Source: Larus michahellis (taxonomy: Eukaryota > Chordata > Aves > Charadriiformes > Laridae). Taken from it: a stretch of 64,000 nt of DNA. Location: contig NC_133898.1 in the NCBI RefSeq assembly GCF_964199755.1, forward strand, positions 132,170,553 to 132,234,552. The letters run 5' to 3'. The notes under the pieces were generated by a model. The model did not search any database and was not told the origin of the DNA. It worked only from the letters and a program-made list of their open reading frames with translations. Positions 34,057-47,200 of the stretch are shown one piece after another (position 1 is the stretch's first letter; the number at the start of each line of letters is the position of its first letter). The position numbers and the translations under genes are program-made.

Positions 34057-35435
34057 ACTCTCCCCAGGAAGTTTTCCCTCCTGCGGCATGTTCATGGTCC
34101 CGTGTTGCACAAAGACCCTCCCTGCTCCACTGTCCCACTGTGGCACGTCCATGCACCCACACGCTCCTCCACAGCCTGTGGCTCCTGCCCCACGGGTTTG
34201 TGCTGAGGCTGCACGTCCCATGGCAGCACAACAATTCCCCAGTGTCGTGCCGGGCCTGGCTGCACTCTCTGTCCTGCTATGGGAGCATCGGTATGTGGAA
34301 AGTGGCCATCGTGCAAAAGGATGGCGTCTGTCTCTGCGGAGGGCTCTCCCCCGGTCCCTCTGGAGGCTCCTGCATGGGGCGGCCTCAGGCTGGGCCAGCA
34401 CTGGCCGTCCGCTTGCCGTGCCCACAGCCAGTCACTTCACTGGGGCACGGGGCCGCCCCACGCAGCCCTGCCCGTGCTGCTGCAGACAGCGGTGACAGAT
34501 GGCGGGGGCCTCAGTCACCTTCTTGTCCTACAGAGGGTTCTCCTGCATCTCCGGGCTGTGCTGCAGAAGGTTCCTGGGAGGCATGGGGAGAAACCTGTCC
34601 CATCCTTCTGGGGTTTCATTGCAACACTGAGCTGTTTGGCACAGGTGTAGGTGGTGCTGGCCAAAGCCTCGACCCTTGGAGCTGCAGATGCAGAGTGATC
34701 GCCCACCACCCTAATCCATTCAGTGCAGCTCAGACGGTCCTCTCACATCTGTGTGGTCATCAATTAACGAGTTTATCCTTGCAAAATTCCCCTGACCTTG
34801 AGCACCCCAAGGGGCTGTCTGGGCGTTTGACAAGAGCTGGCCCCAGCAGAGCTCTGATTGCTCCTAGAGGCTGTGCCTGGGGCAGGGTTCTTGCCAGGCA
34901 CACGTGGAAGAGAGCTGCAGTTGGAGATGCTCCTGCATCATGGCACCTGAATGCTCAGTAATGGGGGCAGCCACTGCAGAACAGCTTCCCTTTTGCCCCA
35001 TTGAGCTGCAGACCTACGTCCAGCCATGGTCTCTTGCTCACCTGCTAGAGAAGTCTGAATGGAGGCAGTGACACTTTGAAGTACTGCTGAGAGCAATCTT
35101 TAGTCATTTGTGGGATGCTGGCTGTCCTGGACGTAACTCATCCTTGTTGTAGTCCAGGCTGTTGCCCCTCAGACTCAGGTGCAGTGCTTTCTGCAGGGCC
35201 AGCTGTGCTGCAGACTGTCCACAGGCAGTGATTAACCATAAACGCCCATGTTCAGGTGCCTCTTCTTGCCTTCAGTCTGACCAAACAGGTGTTGTGTGGA
35301 GCTGTTGGATGCTGGGCATAATGGGTTTTACTTGTAGGACCTTCCCTGCCCTTTGGCACTTTGCTGCTGGGGACAAACTGGAGAAGCAGACACGTGTGCA
35401 GAGCCACGGGGGCACCATGACCAAGACTGGCCAAG

Positions 35436-35816
35436 GCTCAGTACAGCATGTCTTGATGCACACAGCAGGGCACAGCACAGCGTGGCACAGCCAGGCACAG
35501 CAGGGCAAGGGAGGGCAGGGCATGGCAGGGCATGGCCGGGCATAGCAGAGCACAGAGAGCTCAGCATGGCACAGCATGGCAGGGGTGATATGGCATGGCA
35601 TGGCACAGCAGGGCACAGCATGGTGGGACATGGTGTAGCAGGGAGCAGCGTGGTGGTGCGGAGCACGGCACGACACAGCACAGCATGGCCAGGCGTATCA
35701 CAGTGCAGCGGGGCAGAGTATGGCAGGGCGTGGGGTGGTGTGGCAGGGCACAGCACAGCACCGCGAGGAATGGCGTGGTGCAGCATGGCAGAGCACAGCA
35801 CAGCGTGGAAGGGCAG
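35436..35816. repeat. Degenerate pentanucleotide satellite (ACAGC / ATGGC / AGGGC)
   Basis: About 380 bp parses almost throughout into 5-bp units ending in GC, mainly ACAGC, ATGGC and AGGGC, with scattered variants and a few slips. Because 5 is not a multiple of 3 and most units lack stop-forming trimers, frames stay open on both strands. These readings are not genes. Confidence 0.85.
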
Positions 35817-37197
35817 GCTGCCAGAGAAGCAGAAGCTGCAGCAGAAGGCAGAAGCAAGAGACAGGTAGGGGCTGCTGGAAGATTCGAGGAAAGCCTGGGG
35901 CTGGTGAAGTTGCAGGAACTTCAGTACTAGAGTGATGGTGCTTTCTGCTGCAGCACCAGGCAAGGAATGGGACAGCCCTGAGGAGACAATCCAGGAGGCG
36001 GGAGACCTCTCAGAGGTGTCGTATGTGAGGTGAGGCCTGGAAGAGGAGCAAGCATGGCTTCTCCAGTTTATGGGGGAACACGACCCGTCCTCACCTCTGT
36101 GTGTTGAGGAGGCGATGGCACAGCCTCTAAGTGGGCTGGAGGGCTTGTCCCTGAGCATACGGATGATGTGAGAGGACTGCATCCAAGCAGGGACCCATCA
36201 GCACTGGGGGCTCCACGTGCAGGCAAGCGTCCTGGGCAGTGGGGCCATGGTCATGCCCAGTGACAGTGAACACCATTGGCTCACTGGTGCCATGACTGCT
36301 GGGGCACTGAGAGATGCAGACACTCAGGCTGGTGCCCCCAGCACAGTCCCATCAGCTCCTGGGCAGCTGGGAATGCTCTGGCCTCTCCAGGGTGCTGCTC
36401 CATGTCAGCATGAAGGCACAGGCATGAGTTGTGTCCCATCTGCAAGAAAGGCAGCACTGGGCTAGTGAAGTGGTAGGAAAACAAGGAAATGAACCCAAGC
36501 CATCCTCTATTGCCCTACAGGCAGTAAAACACTGTTTTCTGTTGGCAAGGGAGACTGAAAGGAGGAGTCAAGCCAAGTGGGAATCTGTGAGCTCCTTTGG
36601 TTCCAAGGGGCTGCTAAGGTGGCTCAGACTAGCTGCGACTTTGGGCAGACCTGGGGACTCCTGAGGCTCCTCCCTGCCCAGCTGATGTCATTTGCTGCAG
36701 CCTGTGTTGTCCTGGCTGTGCAGCACAGCTGGAGCTAAACAGCAGACAGACCAAGCCCTGGATGTGGTCAGCCTGCGGCAAAGGTACATTAATGAGCATT
36801 GAGCATGCACATGCATAAGTCAATGCACTAGCACCCCCAAAACTCTTTCCCGGTCACTTCAGAAGGTCTTTCCTAGTTATAGTCTGTGCTTTGGAGAGAG
36901 CTGTGGAAGACCAGGGTAGTGCTGTTGCCATGGGAAGGATTTAATCTGCAATGTCAGTGTGTAAGGGACAAGTTCCAGCCAAGTGAAAACAGAAGTCTGG
37001 CAGAATCTGGGTTAGCTTTCCAGCTGTATGGCAGGTTGGGTGGCCTTTTGGCCTTGTCTGGGTTGTTCAATCGCGTTTCTTGGGTGCTCTTGGTGGATCA
37101 GCAGATTACCTCTCTCCCATACTGAGCTTCCTTGCTGCTGACTGCTCTGTAGCATAGGTTCCTCTGTTCAGGCAGACCACTAAGCAGCAGCACAAAT

Positions 37198-38043
37198 GTG
37201 GGTACAGATGTCAAAAGCTTCTGGTCATACTGCAGCTCTAACCCAAACAACCTAAGTCAGGTCCTTCCTCCCAAACACTGGCTTAACTTCAAGCCATGCT
37301 TTTTTCTGTGGCAGATTGACTTCTGTCATTTGTTATGCTTACGTTTTAGTGGATTGGTTATTTTACCAATAATATGTTTACCAAGTAACATGCTAAGCTG
37401 TTACTTCAGCTCCAATAGTTATCAGTACCATGACTTTGCTTCCTGCTATACATATGTTTGCATGCTTTTCTGGGCATTTCTCAGTATGCTCTTGCTACGC
37501 ATAAGTAGCGTCTCTCAGAGCCCTTGGAGTACAATCTTGAACACTGACATGTTGTCTAGTTGCTTATCAGTTGCATGGTTTGGGTCCCTTCAGTTCAGAT
37601 TGCATAGCTGCAGCAGTTGCTCATTTGCTCCCTGGCTTGCCCGGCATTACAGTAGCCTGCACTGGTGTGGTCAGATGACGGCGACATGGCAACTTTTAAG
37701 ACATTTTTGGAGAGCTCAGCACTGTAGGTGTAGGTATTGGTGGGTAATGCGGTTCTTTGATAGCAGAAATGGGTGTCCATTAGCACTGTGGGACAGTTTA
37801 TTCTGCATCCCCACAAAGCCACTTTCAGGGGATGAGGTTTCTGTGTCCTTTCCCTACGCTCCAGGCTGCACCCCTATTGCTCACACAGGGGGAGTATCAT
37901 GCTGTGGAAGTTTACATCTGACCACCCTTGGCCACCACTGTTGGCTGAGTGGCATCCCCAGGCTTCATACACCCGCCAGACTGGTTGTCCTGGACGTGGG
38001 GAAGGGAAACCCTGTGCCTCTCTGGGCAATCCTGGGAGTTTAG
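37198..38043 (+). other. Unexplained 281-codon open frame, no ATG at its start
   Basis: Open for 846 bp in sequence of ordinary base composition. The first codon is GTG and the first in-frame ATG is some 65 codons in. The reading is rich in Cys, Ser, Trp, Leu and Phe and shows no domain I know. An AATAAA lies at about 38180, 140 bp past the stop. It could be chance, a decayed retroelement read in the wrong frame, or an exon of an unknown transcript. Confidence 0.3.
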
Positions 38044-40925
38044 CAGCCGTCTCTCTCCAGTGCCACACCATCCCCTTGTGCACTGCACTGGGGGAGAAGC
38101 CTGTGACTGTGCACGGAGAAGCACGATGTGCTTTGGGAGCAGAGGATAGCATTTATATCTGTGGGTTCAGTCTATAAACAATAAATACTTAGAGTGCAAA
38201 CTTTCCACACATATTTTATTAACATTTGAGTGTTTGGGTTTTTGGCCAGGCGAAATTCAATTTGCAGTCGCAAATCAGGAACTAATACATCTAAATTGTA
38301 TTATGTGCCTTGCAGCGCCTTATACTTGGAATTCAGTGTGGAAATCCAGCAGCAGGCTCAAGATCCCATCCTCACCCGTGCAGCCTGGGCTGCGGGCCCC
38401 ACAGCCCCAGCCTGCTTCGGTTCCCTTCCATTCCTCTCCCTGCCAGCCAGACCTGCACTGCTGTCCCGCCGGGCCAGAGCCTCATCCCTGGCCATGCCCC
38501 CCATCCCTGGCCATCCCCCTAGGGTGCTCTGCCCATCAGCCATCCCTCCTGCTGGCCTGCATCCGGGGTGCGCTGCACCCCTCTTCGCTCACACAAGCTG
38601 CCCATGGGCAAATGCTGTGTGCAGGCGAGGAGCACGTGCCCCCTCAGCTGTGTGGCTGCAGCGTGTGGCACCGGCTGTGCGACGGCGGATGGGTGCAGAT
38701 GCTCCGCTGCCTCTGTGCTTGCTCCCTCCTGTGTCCCACACACCTGGCCTTGCGCACACATGTGCCGTAGGAGGCTCACTCAGCAAAGAGAGAACTTCAT
38801 GGACTCCCTGGTTCTGGAAGCCTTTAAATACACTCATCATCAGTCTTTCATTTTGGCAGTCTCTGAGGCAAATGCGAGGCTCTGGGAGAGCTGCTGGCAG
38901 CAAGGGAATGCCCTGACTGTGGCGCAGGAGCCTCCTGTGCCTGCATCATGTCACCCTGCTGTCATCTGTCTCTGCCCAACACTGAATACACCGGCACAGG
39001 TTCCCAGAGCATTGGGCATTTATCTCTGTGTCTGTATCTGTGGCCCTTGGAAGCTGGGAAAGTTTTAGGTTTATGATGTGCCTGTGCAGAAACTGCCCAT
39101 ACTTTGTATCATACAAATGTTATTGATTAAATGAAACCCACAATGGATGCATGGATTTTGTGTCCCTAATCTAAGCCTTAGGCAGCTTTTAACCAGCATT
39201 CACAAATTTACTAAAGAAATTAACATGACGTGACCTGCAGTAACTGGGTCCTGACCCGGCGGTCCTGGACCTCCGACTGTTCCCTTCCTGGGACGCCACA
39301 CTCCTGCAATTATTTCCCCAAGAAACACCAAGTTTATGAATGTCTGTGCAAGTCTCCATCCTCTCCCTGACACAGCAGGTCTGTGTGGGCCCTGTTCTGC
39401 CTGTATCTGCCTCCAGAGAGTGGCAGAACAGTGCTGGCCCAGCTTGAAAACCTGGCTGTCCCAGCTCCCCAGGGCAGAGCCTCCCATGGGCTGCTGTGAC
39501 ATGAGCGGGGCTCACTTTGGCAGGATTATGCCTATGGAAATAGCCAGCAGCTGCTGTTGTGACTCAGGGTGGCCTTTTCCAGGTGAGCATCATCCTTCAA
39601 TCAGCTGCCATCTGTCCTAGAGGAGGGCTGGAGAGGGTGCAAACACCAGATCTGCACCCCCAGACCTTGTATCCCAACTGGCCCCACGGTGACCCACCAC
39701 ACACTCTCGCCAAAGCTTCTATGGCTGCTCTTCTGCACTGACTGTTCTGGAAGACAATGTCCAAGGTACTTTGTGAGGGTTCATTCACATCAACTCAGCC
39801 ATGTCTGTGTGCTGCTGTTTTTCATTTCCTTCCCATGGAGGTGGCATTAACTCATTGATCCCTTGTGATAATAATAACAACGGAGGGCAAAGGTACAGCA
39901 AACCACAGATGTTTTCTATAAAGCTGCTACAGGAAACTCCCTCATTGTCTTCAGCCAAAGAACGGTCTCAGATCTGTCGCCAGGTTGTGGATATCAGCCC
40001 TTTGAGGCTTTATGAACTGTATGAAATGTGGAAAGCCCCTCTGCTAATCATTAATAATTCCCAGTACTCCTTTTTGGTTCATTTGGTGGTGGCGTTTTTT
40101 TACCGTATGCTGCATAACTGGTTTTGGGGAATTCAGTGCTGCCCAAAACCAGACATTTATACTTTTGATTTTCACAGGGTATTGTGAAGTCAAGAGTTCT
40201 GCTATGTAATTGTGTGCAATGCAAAAAGTAATTTATTCTGTTGAGTTTAGACCAGCCACTCAATTATTTCTTCTGGCACTTCGTAGTTTCTATTGTAAGA
40301 AACAGTTAATAATTGTTTGCTATGTATATACACTGCACCATTTATGACACCATAGATCCTTATCATCTTTCCCAGCTGATAATCTTTTTTCTACCCTTTT
40401 AAGGTGGGACACCTAGACAGCATGTGGTGTTTGAGATGTGAGTGTCCTATGTTATCAATACATTGATAATAATGTTGCCACTCAGCCTTTTCCCAGATAA
40501 TTTATACCACATGAAGGTATCGAAGCCAAGAGCCTAGTAAAGCTAAAAAGGGACCTGAGAGGTGTGTTGACAGCAAAAGTATCCAGTGTTAACATGGTCA
40601 TTGACCCCATGAATGATGGAGTTACTGAGCTGCTTTGCCTCTATCAAAGCCCACAGTGGCACCCCTGGGAAAGCAATTTATCTGTTATTGCTCATTGTAC
40701 AAAGGAGGATGCAGATGAGCAGAGAAATGTACAAAGCACTGAACCTGGAGCAGGAAAGCTAACCCCAGTGAGAAAAAAGATGAGGGGCACTGGACAAATG
40801 CTGCATCCCAAGCTGAACGCTGCTCTGTAGTGACCAGCTGCCATGCAAAAGGAGGTGTCATGCACCTGTGTAAATGGGCCCATAGCCTGCAAGAAGCCTG
40901 ATCGGGCTCAGATGCCTCATCATTC

Positions 40926-41039
40926 TTTCCAATGAGGGTGGTGAGACACTGGAACAGGTTGCCCAGAGAGGGGGTGGAGGCCCCATCCCTGGACACATTC
41001 AAGGCCAGGCTGGATGAGGCTCTGAGCAACCTGATCTAG
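40926..41039 (+). mobile_element. Older CR1 3' end, left half (interrupted)
   Basis: CR1 3' segment running from GAGGGTGGTGAGACACTGGA to CTGAGCAACCTGATCTAG. It stops where an opposite-strand CR1 begins and resumes at 43124. Confidence 0.85.
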
Positions 41040-43123
41040 AATCATAGACTCATAGAATCATAGAATTGCTGAGGTTGGAAGGGACCTTTAAGATCATCGA
41101 GTCCAACCTTTAGCCTACCCTGACAAGAGTCACTTCTAAACCATGTCCCTAAGTGCCCCATCTACCCTTTTTTTAAACACCTCCAGGGATGGTGAATCCA
41201 CCACCTCCCTGGGCAGCCTATTCCAATGTTTAATAACCCTTTCAGTGAAAAAATGTTTCCTAATATCTAATCTAAACCTCCCCTGACGTAACTTGAACCC
41301 GTTTCCTCTCGTCCTATCACTTGTCACCAGGGAGAAGAGGTCAGCCCCCATCTCTCTACAACCTCCTTTCAGGTAGTTGTAGAGGGTGATAAGGTCTCCC
41401 CTCAGCCTCCTCTTCTCCAAGCTAAACAACCCCAGCTCCCTCAGTCGTTCTTCATAAGGTTTGTCCTCCAGACCCCTCACCAGCTTTGTAGCCCTTCTCT
41501 GGACATGCTCCAACACCTCAATGTCCCTCTTGTAGCGAGGGGCCCAAAACTGAATGCAGTACTCGAGGTGGGGCCTCACCAGTGCCGAGTACAGGGGGAC
41601 GATCACTTCCCTAGTCCGGCTCACCACACTGTTCCTGATACAGGCTAGGATGCTGTTGGCCTTCTTGGCCACCTGGGCACACTGCTGGCTCATATTCAGC
41701 CGGCTGTCAACCAACACCCCCAGGTCCTTTTCTGTCGGGCTGCTTTCGAGTCACTCTGCCCCAATCCTGTAGCACTGCATGGGGTTGTTGTGACCCAAGT
41801 GCAGGACCCGGCACTTGGCCTTGTTGAACCTCATACCACTGGTCTCAGCCCATCGGTCCAGCCTGTCCAGATCCCTCTGCAGAGCCAACCTACCCTCAAG
41901 CAGATCAACACGCCCGCCCAGCTTAGTGTCATCTGCGAACTTACTGAGGGTGCATTCGATCCCTTCATCCAGATCATTGATAAAGATATTAAAGAGAACC
42001 GGCCCCAGCACCGAGCCCTGGGGGACACCACTTTGTGACCGGACTCCAACTGGATTTAACTCCATTTACCACCACTCTCTGGGCACGGCCATCCAGCCAG
42101 TTTTTTACCCAGCGAAGAGTACACCTGTCCAGGCCATGAGCAGCCAGTTTCTCCAGGAGAATGCTGTGGGAAACAGTGTCAAAAGCTTTGCAAAAATCCA
42201 AGTAGATAACATCCACAGCTTTTCCCTCATCCACTAAGTGGGTCACCTTATCATAGAAGGATATTAGGTTTGATAGGCATGACCTGCCCTTCACAAACCC
42301 ATGCTGACTGGGCCTGATCACCCTGTTCTCCTGCACGTGCCGTGTAATGGCACTGAGGAGGATCTGTTCCATGACCTTCCCAGGCACCGAAGTCAGACTG
42401 ACTGGCCTGTAATTCCCCGGATCCTCCTTCCGGCCCTTCTTGAGGATGGGTGTCACATTTGCTAACCTCCAGTCAGCTGGGACCTCCCCGGTTGTCCAGG
42501 ACTGCTCATAAATGATGCAAAGTGGCCTGGCAAGCACTTCCGCCAGCTCTTTCAATACCCTTGGGTGGATCCCATCCGGTCCCATAGATTTGTGCACCTC
42601 CAGGTGCTGAAGCAGGTCCCTCACCGTTTCCCTTTGGATTACAGGGGCTTCATTCTGCTCCCCATCCCTGTCTTCTAGCTCAGGGGTCTGGGTACTCAGG
42701 GAACAACTGGTCCTACTGCTGAAGACTGAGGCAAAGACTTCATTAAGTACCTCAGCCTTTTCCTCATCCTTGGTCACTATGTTGCCGGCCCCATCTACTA
42801 GAGGCCAGAGATAATCCTTAGTCCTCTTCTTATTGCTAATATATTTATAGAAACTTTTTTTGTTGTCCTTGACAACAGAAGCCAGGTTTAGTTCCAGCTG
42901 GGCTTTGGCCCTCCTGACTTTTTCCCTACATAGCTTCACTACCTCTTTGTAGTCCTCTTGAGTGGCCTGCCCTTCCTTCCAGAGGCCATAGATCCTCTTT
43001 TTTTCCCTAAGTTGCAACACTAGCTCCCTGTTTAGCCAGGCCGGTCTTCTTCCCCAACGGCTTGTCTTCTGGCACATGGGGACAGCCTGCTCCTGCGCCT
43101 TTAAGACTTCCTTCTTGAAAATC
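41040..43123 (-). mobile_element. CR1 LINE, about 2.1 kb, inserted into another CR1
   Basis: On minus it encodes the end of the endonuclease linker and most of the reverse transcriptase: ALRDMV end, [51 protein letters not shown]. One long frame covers 41989-43125, with frameshifts before 41751-42065 and 41136-41717. The 3' end shows three copies of the ATTCTATG-type unit at 41040-41068. It is among the best preserved CR1 copies here, so probably among the younger. ATCTAG flanks both ends. Confidence 0.93.
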
Positions 43124-43223
43124 ATCTAGTTGAAGATGTCCCTGCTCACTGCAGGGGGGTTGGACTAGATGGCCTTTAGAGGTCCCTTCCAACCCAACAC
43201 GTTCTATGATTCTATGATCTTCT
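43124..43223 (+). mobile_element. Older CR1 3' end, right half
   Basis: Continues the sequence broken at 41039: CATCTAGTTGAAGATGTCCC, then GGTTGGACTAGATGGCC and the GTTCTATGATTCTATGATC end. Confidence 0.85.
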
Positions 43224-45002
43224 GCCTGGTAGCGCTGGTACCTCTTCTGGGGCTTGGTGTCCAGACAGGTGCTTGGGCTTGAAGAAGAGAGAAAACTCAC
43301 CTAAGAATCCTTAAGAGGAAGGTTTGGGAAAAACAGGTCATGGTGAAAGCCCAAATTAGCTTGGGTTGTTTAGCCTAGAAACTATGAAACTGAGGGGGAT
43401 GTGCTGACAGCTTCTCTTTATATGCCTGACAGCTGCCAAGTATATACAAGGCTGCTGCAGAGACTGAAATGGTCTGTTCTGTGTCTGGGGGTAGAACTGG
43501 AGCCCACATTGGCCTGGCCTGCATGGAGACCAGGGCTGGCCACTCCTCTCAGTGTGACACTGGGGGATGCTGATCTGGTTTCCAGTCCCTCCCTCCTCCA
43601 AGGGCTGTCTTGCTGCCTTTCCTCTGAGCTCTCCTCCCTGCTGTTGCTTCTGACAGGGACACAATAGTTTGCCATCTGCATCACTAACACTGGCACCTGC
43701 TCATTGTTTGCTTGTGGTGATTGTGGGATTGTCCCCCTTATCTGTGAGTAGAGCTGAAGCTCCCGACTGAAGCAGAGAGGTTGTGCCTGCCAGCCTGCCT
43801 GGCTCCTCCAGATGCCTCTTCAGCGCGGGTAGTGTGTCAACCTGCACCACTGGTGTGGTGCTCTGCAAGGTCAGGGAAGAGCCAGGGTGGCATGGGAAGG
43901 AGGGAAAACATGTGCAAAGCCTGCATGTCACCAGCTATGGGCAGGCAACTGTCAGGGACATGGGACAGCAAGACAACGCTGCCCCATGGGCGCCCCGTGC
44001 AAGGGAGACCCCTCTGTGATTGGGGTATTACATGTGCCAGGCATGGCAGTGGTGTGGTGGCATGGAACCTCCCTCTCCAGCACAGGGACTGACGGGGGGG
44101 TAGCCTTTGCATGGAAGCGGTCAGGGACCAGGCGTGTCCAGGGACGTCGGAAACCAGACTATCTTGTTACACAGTGGGGACCCAGCCACCCTGCCTGGAG
44201 GGAGCAGGATTTATGAGACCACACAGATTGGCCTCGGAACCTTGTGCCTGCCACTGCTGACAGTGACATGGCCTGTCCCTGCAGCAGGTCATGGGGCTCC
44301 CACGTAGTGCCTGGAGCCTGTAGGCTGTAAGTGTCCTCCCTGCTTTGCCCCTACTCTGCACAGCTGCATTTCTGAGGTTAGGGCCACGGCCGTGCCTGTC
44401 CTCACCCTCTCCTGTGCTGGCCCAACCGCTCTCAGACTGACAGGGAGCACTCCTGTAGGCTGAGATGAAGGCATGGGGATCCCTGCACACAGCCCCCTCT
44501 GTCCACTGACTGCATCATCTGATACCCTCTGTAGATCATTACTTCCTACCCTCAAGCCTCCATGTGCTTATACACAGTTTTGGTGGGCGGGAAAGGTCTG
44601 ATTTCGTGGATGGGTCATTCTCTCTCTCCTCCTGCTGTGTCCCATCCCCTTTCAGACTTTGCTACCCTGAGATGTGGTCCCTGGCCAGCAGCCACGTCTG
44701 ACCCTGCTCATCCCAGTGCCTGCTCCTGCTGCTGTCTGTCTGCCCTGTGCAATGTCTTGGCAAGGAGGACCCAGTCTCTGTCAAGCCCCTCTGCACTGTT
44801 AGAGCAAGATCTGGGAAATGCTGCCAAATGCAGGGCCATGCCAGCGACTCTCCTCTCCATCACCCCACAGCCATGCAGAGCAGCGCAGGTCATGCAGGAA
44901 GGGCTCATCATGGCACGGGCTGCTCAGAGCCGTGCATTTCTAGACAGACCACAACTGAGGACTGGGACAGCTGCACAGGAAGCTGTGTCTGCAGGAAGAC
45001 AC

Positions 45003-46704
45003 AGAGAAGGCAGAGTTACTGAATGCCTTCTTTTCTTCGGTCTTCACTGATAAAGCCGTCCCTCACACATCCCATACCCTGGAGGCAAGGGGGAAGGTCT
45101 GGAGAGAGGAAGATTTTCCCTTAGTTGAGGAGGACCGGGTCAGAGACCACTTGGCCAAGCTGGACATTCATAAATCCATGGGCCCTGACGGGATGCACCC
45201 GCGAGTGCTGAGAGAGCTGGCAGATGTTATCGCTAGACCACTCTCCATCGTCTTTGAAAAGTCATGGGGAACAGGAGAGGTGCCTGAGGACTGGAGGAAG
45301 GCTGACATCACTCCAATCTTCAAAAAAGGCAAGAAGGAGGACCCAGGGAACTACAGGCCGGTTAGTCTCACCTCTGTCCCTGGGAAGGTAATGGAGCGAC
45401 TCATTCTGGATGTCATCTCCAAACACGTTGAGGAACAGGAAGTCATTGGAAGTGGTCAGCATGGATTTACCAAGGGCAAATCATGCCTGACCAATCTGAT
45501 AGCTTTCTATGATAACGGGTTGGCTGGATGAGGGGAGAGCCGTAGATGTCATCTACCTTGACCTTAGCAAGGCTTTTGACACTGTCTCCCATAACATCCT
45601 CATTAGGAAGCTGAGGAAGTATGGGCTAGACGAGGTGACAGTGAGGTGGATCGAGAGCTGGCTGAGTGACAGAACTCAGAGGGTTGTGATCAGTGGCACA
45701 GAGTCCAGTTGGAGGCCTGTAACGAGTGGTGTCCCTCAGGGGTCAATACTTGGTCCAATTTTGTTCAATATATTCATTAATGACCTAGATGAGGGGACAG
45801 AGTGTATCCTCAGCAAGTTTGCTGATGATACCAAGCTGGGAGGGGTGGCCGACACTCCAGAGGGCCGTGCTGCCATCCAGCGTGACCTGGACAGGCTGGA
45901 GAGCTGGGCAGAGAAGAACCTAATGAGGTTCAACAAAAGCAAGTGTAGGGTCCTGCACCTGGGAAGGAAGAATGCCAAACACCAGTATAGGTTAGGGGCG
46001 GACATGCTGGGAAGCAGCTCTGAGGAGAAGGACCTGGGGGTCCTGGTAGACAGCAAATTATCCATGAGCCAGCAGTGTGCCCTTGTTGCCAAGAAGGCCA
46101 ATGGCATCCTGGGCTGCATAGGGAAGACTGTGGCCAGTAGGTCGAGGGAGGTCATTCTCCCCCTCTACTCTGCACTGGTGAGGCCACAACTGGAGTACTG
46201 TGTCCAGTTTTGGGCTCCCCAGTTCAAGAGGGACAGGGAACTACTGGAGAGAGTCCAGCGTAGGGCAACCAAGATGATTATGGGACTGGAGCACCTCCCT
46301 TATGAGGAAAGGCTGAAAGAGCTGGGACTCTTTAGCCTGGAGAAGAGAAGGTTGAGGGGGGACCTGATTAATGTTTACAAGTATCTAAAGGGTGGGTTTA
46401 AGGAGGACGGAGCCAGGCTCTTTTCAATGGTTCCCAGCGAAAGGACAAGGGGCAATGGGCACAAGCTAGAACATAGGAAGTTCCGTTCAAATACACGGAA
46501 AAACTTCTTTACAGTGAGGGTGACGGAGCACTGGAACAGGCTGCCCAGGGAGGTTGTGGAGTCCCCTTCTCTGGAGATTTTCAAGACCCGCCTGGATGCA
46601 GCCCTGAGGGATGTGGTTTAGGCAATCCTGCTCTAGCAGGTGAGTTGGACTAGATGATCTCTAGAGGTCCCTTCCAACTCTGAAGATTCCGTGATTCCGT
46701 GATC
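45003..46704 (+). mobile_element. CR1 LINE, 5'-truncated, nearly intact reverse transcriptase
   Basis: Two overlapping frames, 45151-45531 and 45509-46621, give a near-complete reverse transcriptase with one frameshift at about 45510-45530. Motifs: [90 protein letters not shown]. It ends in CCGTGATTCCGTGAT, a variant CR1 terminal repeat. Truncated at the 5' end, so not autonomous. Confidence 0.93.
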
Positions 46705-46705
46705 C

Positions 46706-47140
46706 CTAAACTCTTGTCCAGTATCCCTATATTATTCCTAGGATGTGTGTCCCTGCTTCCACTGCCTACGCATTTCCCCCTTGTGTTTCAGTTTGACCTG
46801 GTCCTTACTCAGCCGTGCTGGTCTCCTGCCTTCCTTTCCTGATTCCTTGCACATGGGAATTCACAATTCTTATGCTCTAATAAAAATGTCTTCAAAGAGT
46901 TGTCAGCAATCTTGTGCTCCTTTACTCCTGAGGGCAGTTTCTGAGGGGGTCCCATCCACCACTGCCTTAAACAACTGAAAGTTCACTTTCCTAAGGTTTA
47001 TGGTCATGGCTATATTTTTGCCTGGCATATACCCTTCGAGACCATGAATTTCACAAGGGCACGATCACCGCGTCCCAGGCTACCACCAGTCTTGACCTCT
47101 CCAATAAGTTCTACTGCGTTGGTGAGCAATAGGTCCAGTA
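46706..47140 (-). mobile_element. CR1 fragment, endonuclease and linker region only
   Basis: On minus it reads ILDLLLTNAVELIGEVKTGG (the CR1 endonuclease C-terminus) followed by the linker before the reverse transcriptase. It abuts the 3' end of the plus-strand CR1. Its own 3' part is missing on both sides of that element. Confidence 0.8.
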
Positions 47141-47200
47141 TATAGATATAAGTTTTTACATATATATATGTTTGTATACATGCACAAACACACACTTTCA
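47140..47200. repeat. TA/CA-rich simple sequence
   Basis: Alternating purine-pyrimidine stretch (TATATATATG and ACACACAC) next to the 46706-47140 CR1 fragment. Confidence 0.65.

Noticed and set aside
32924-34234. 436-codon minus-strand open frame, and a 288-codon plus-strand frame at 33088-33954
   Set aside because: Both are products of the FNDC4 CpG island and contain low-complexity Gly/Arg/Pro; FNDC4 exon 1 lies here in a different frame or strand.
35253-36182. Several overlapping open frames on both strands
   Set aside because: Explained by the pentanucleotide satellite.
41136-46621. Long reverse-transcriptase frames as host genes
   Set aside because: They are CR1 retrotransposon ORF2 pieces with CR1 3' ends.
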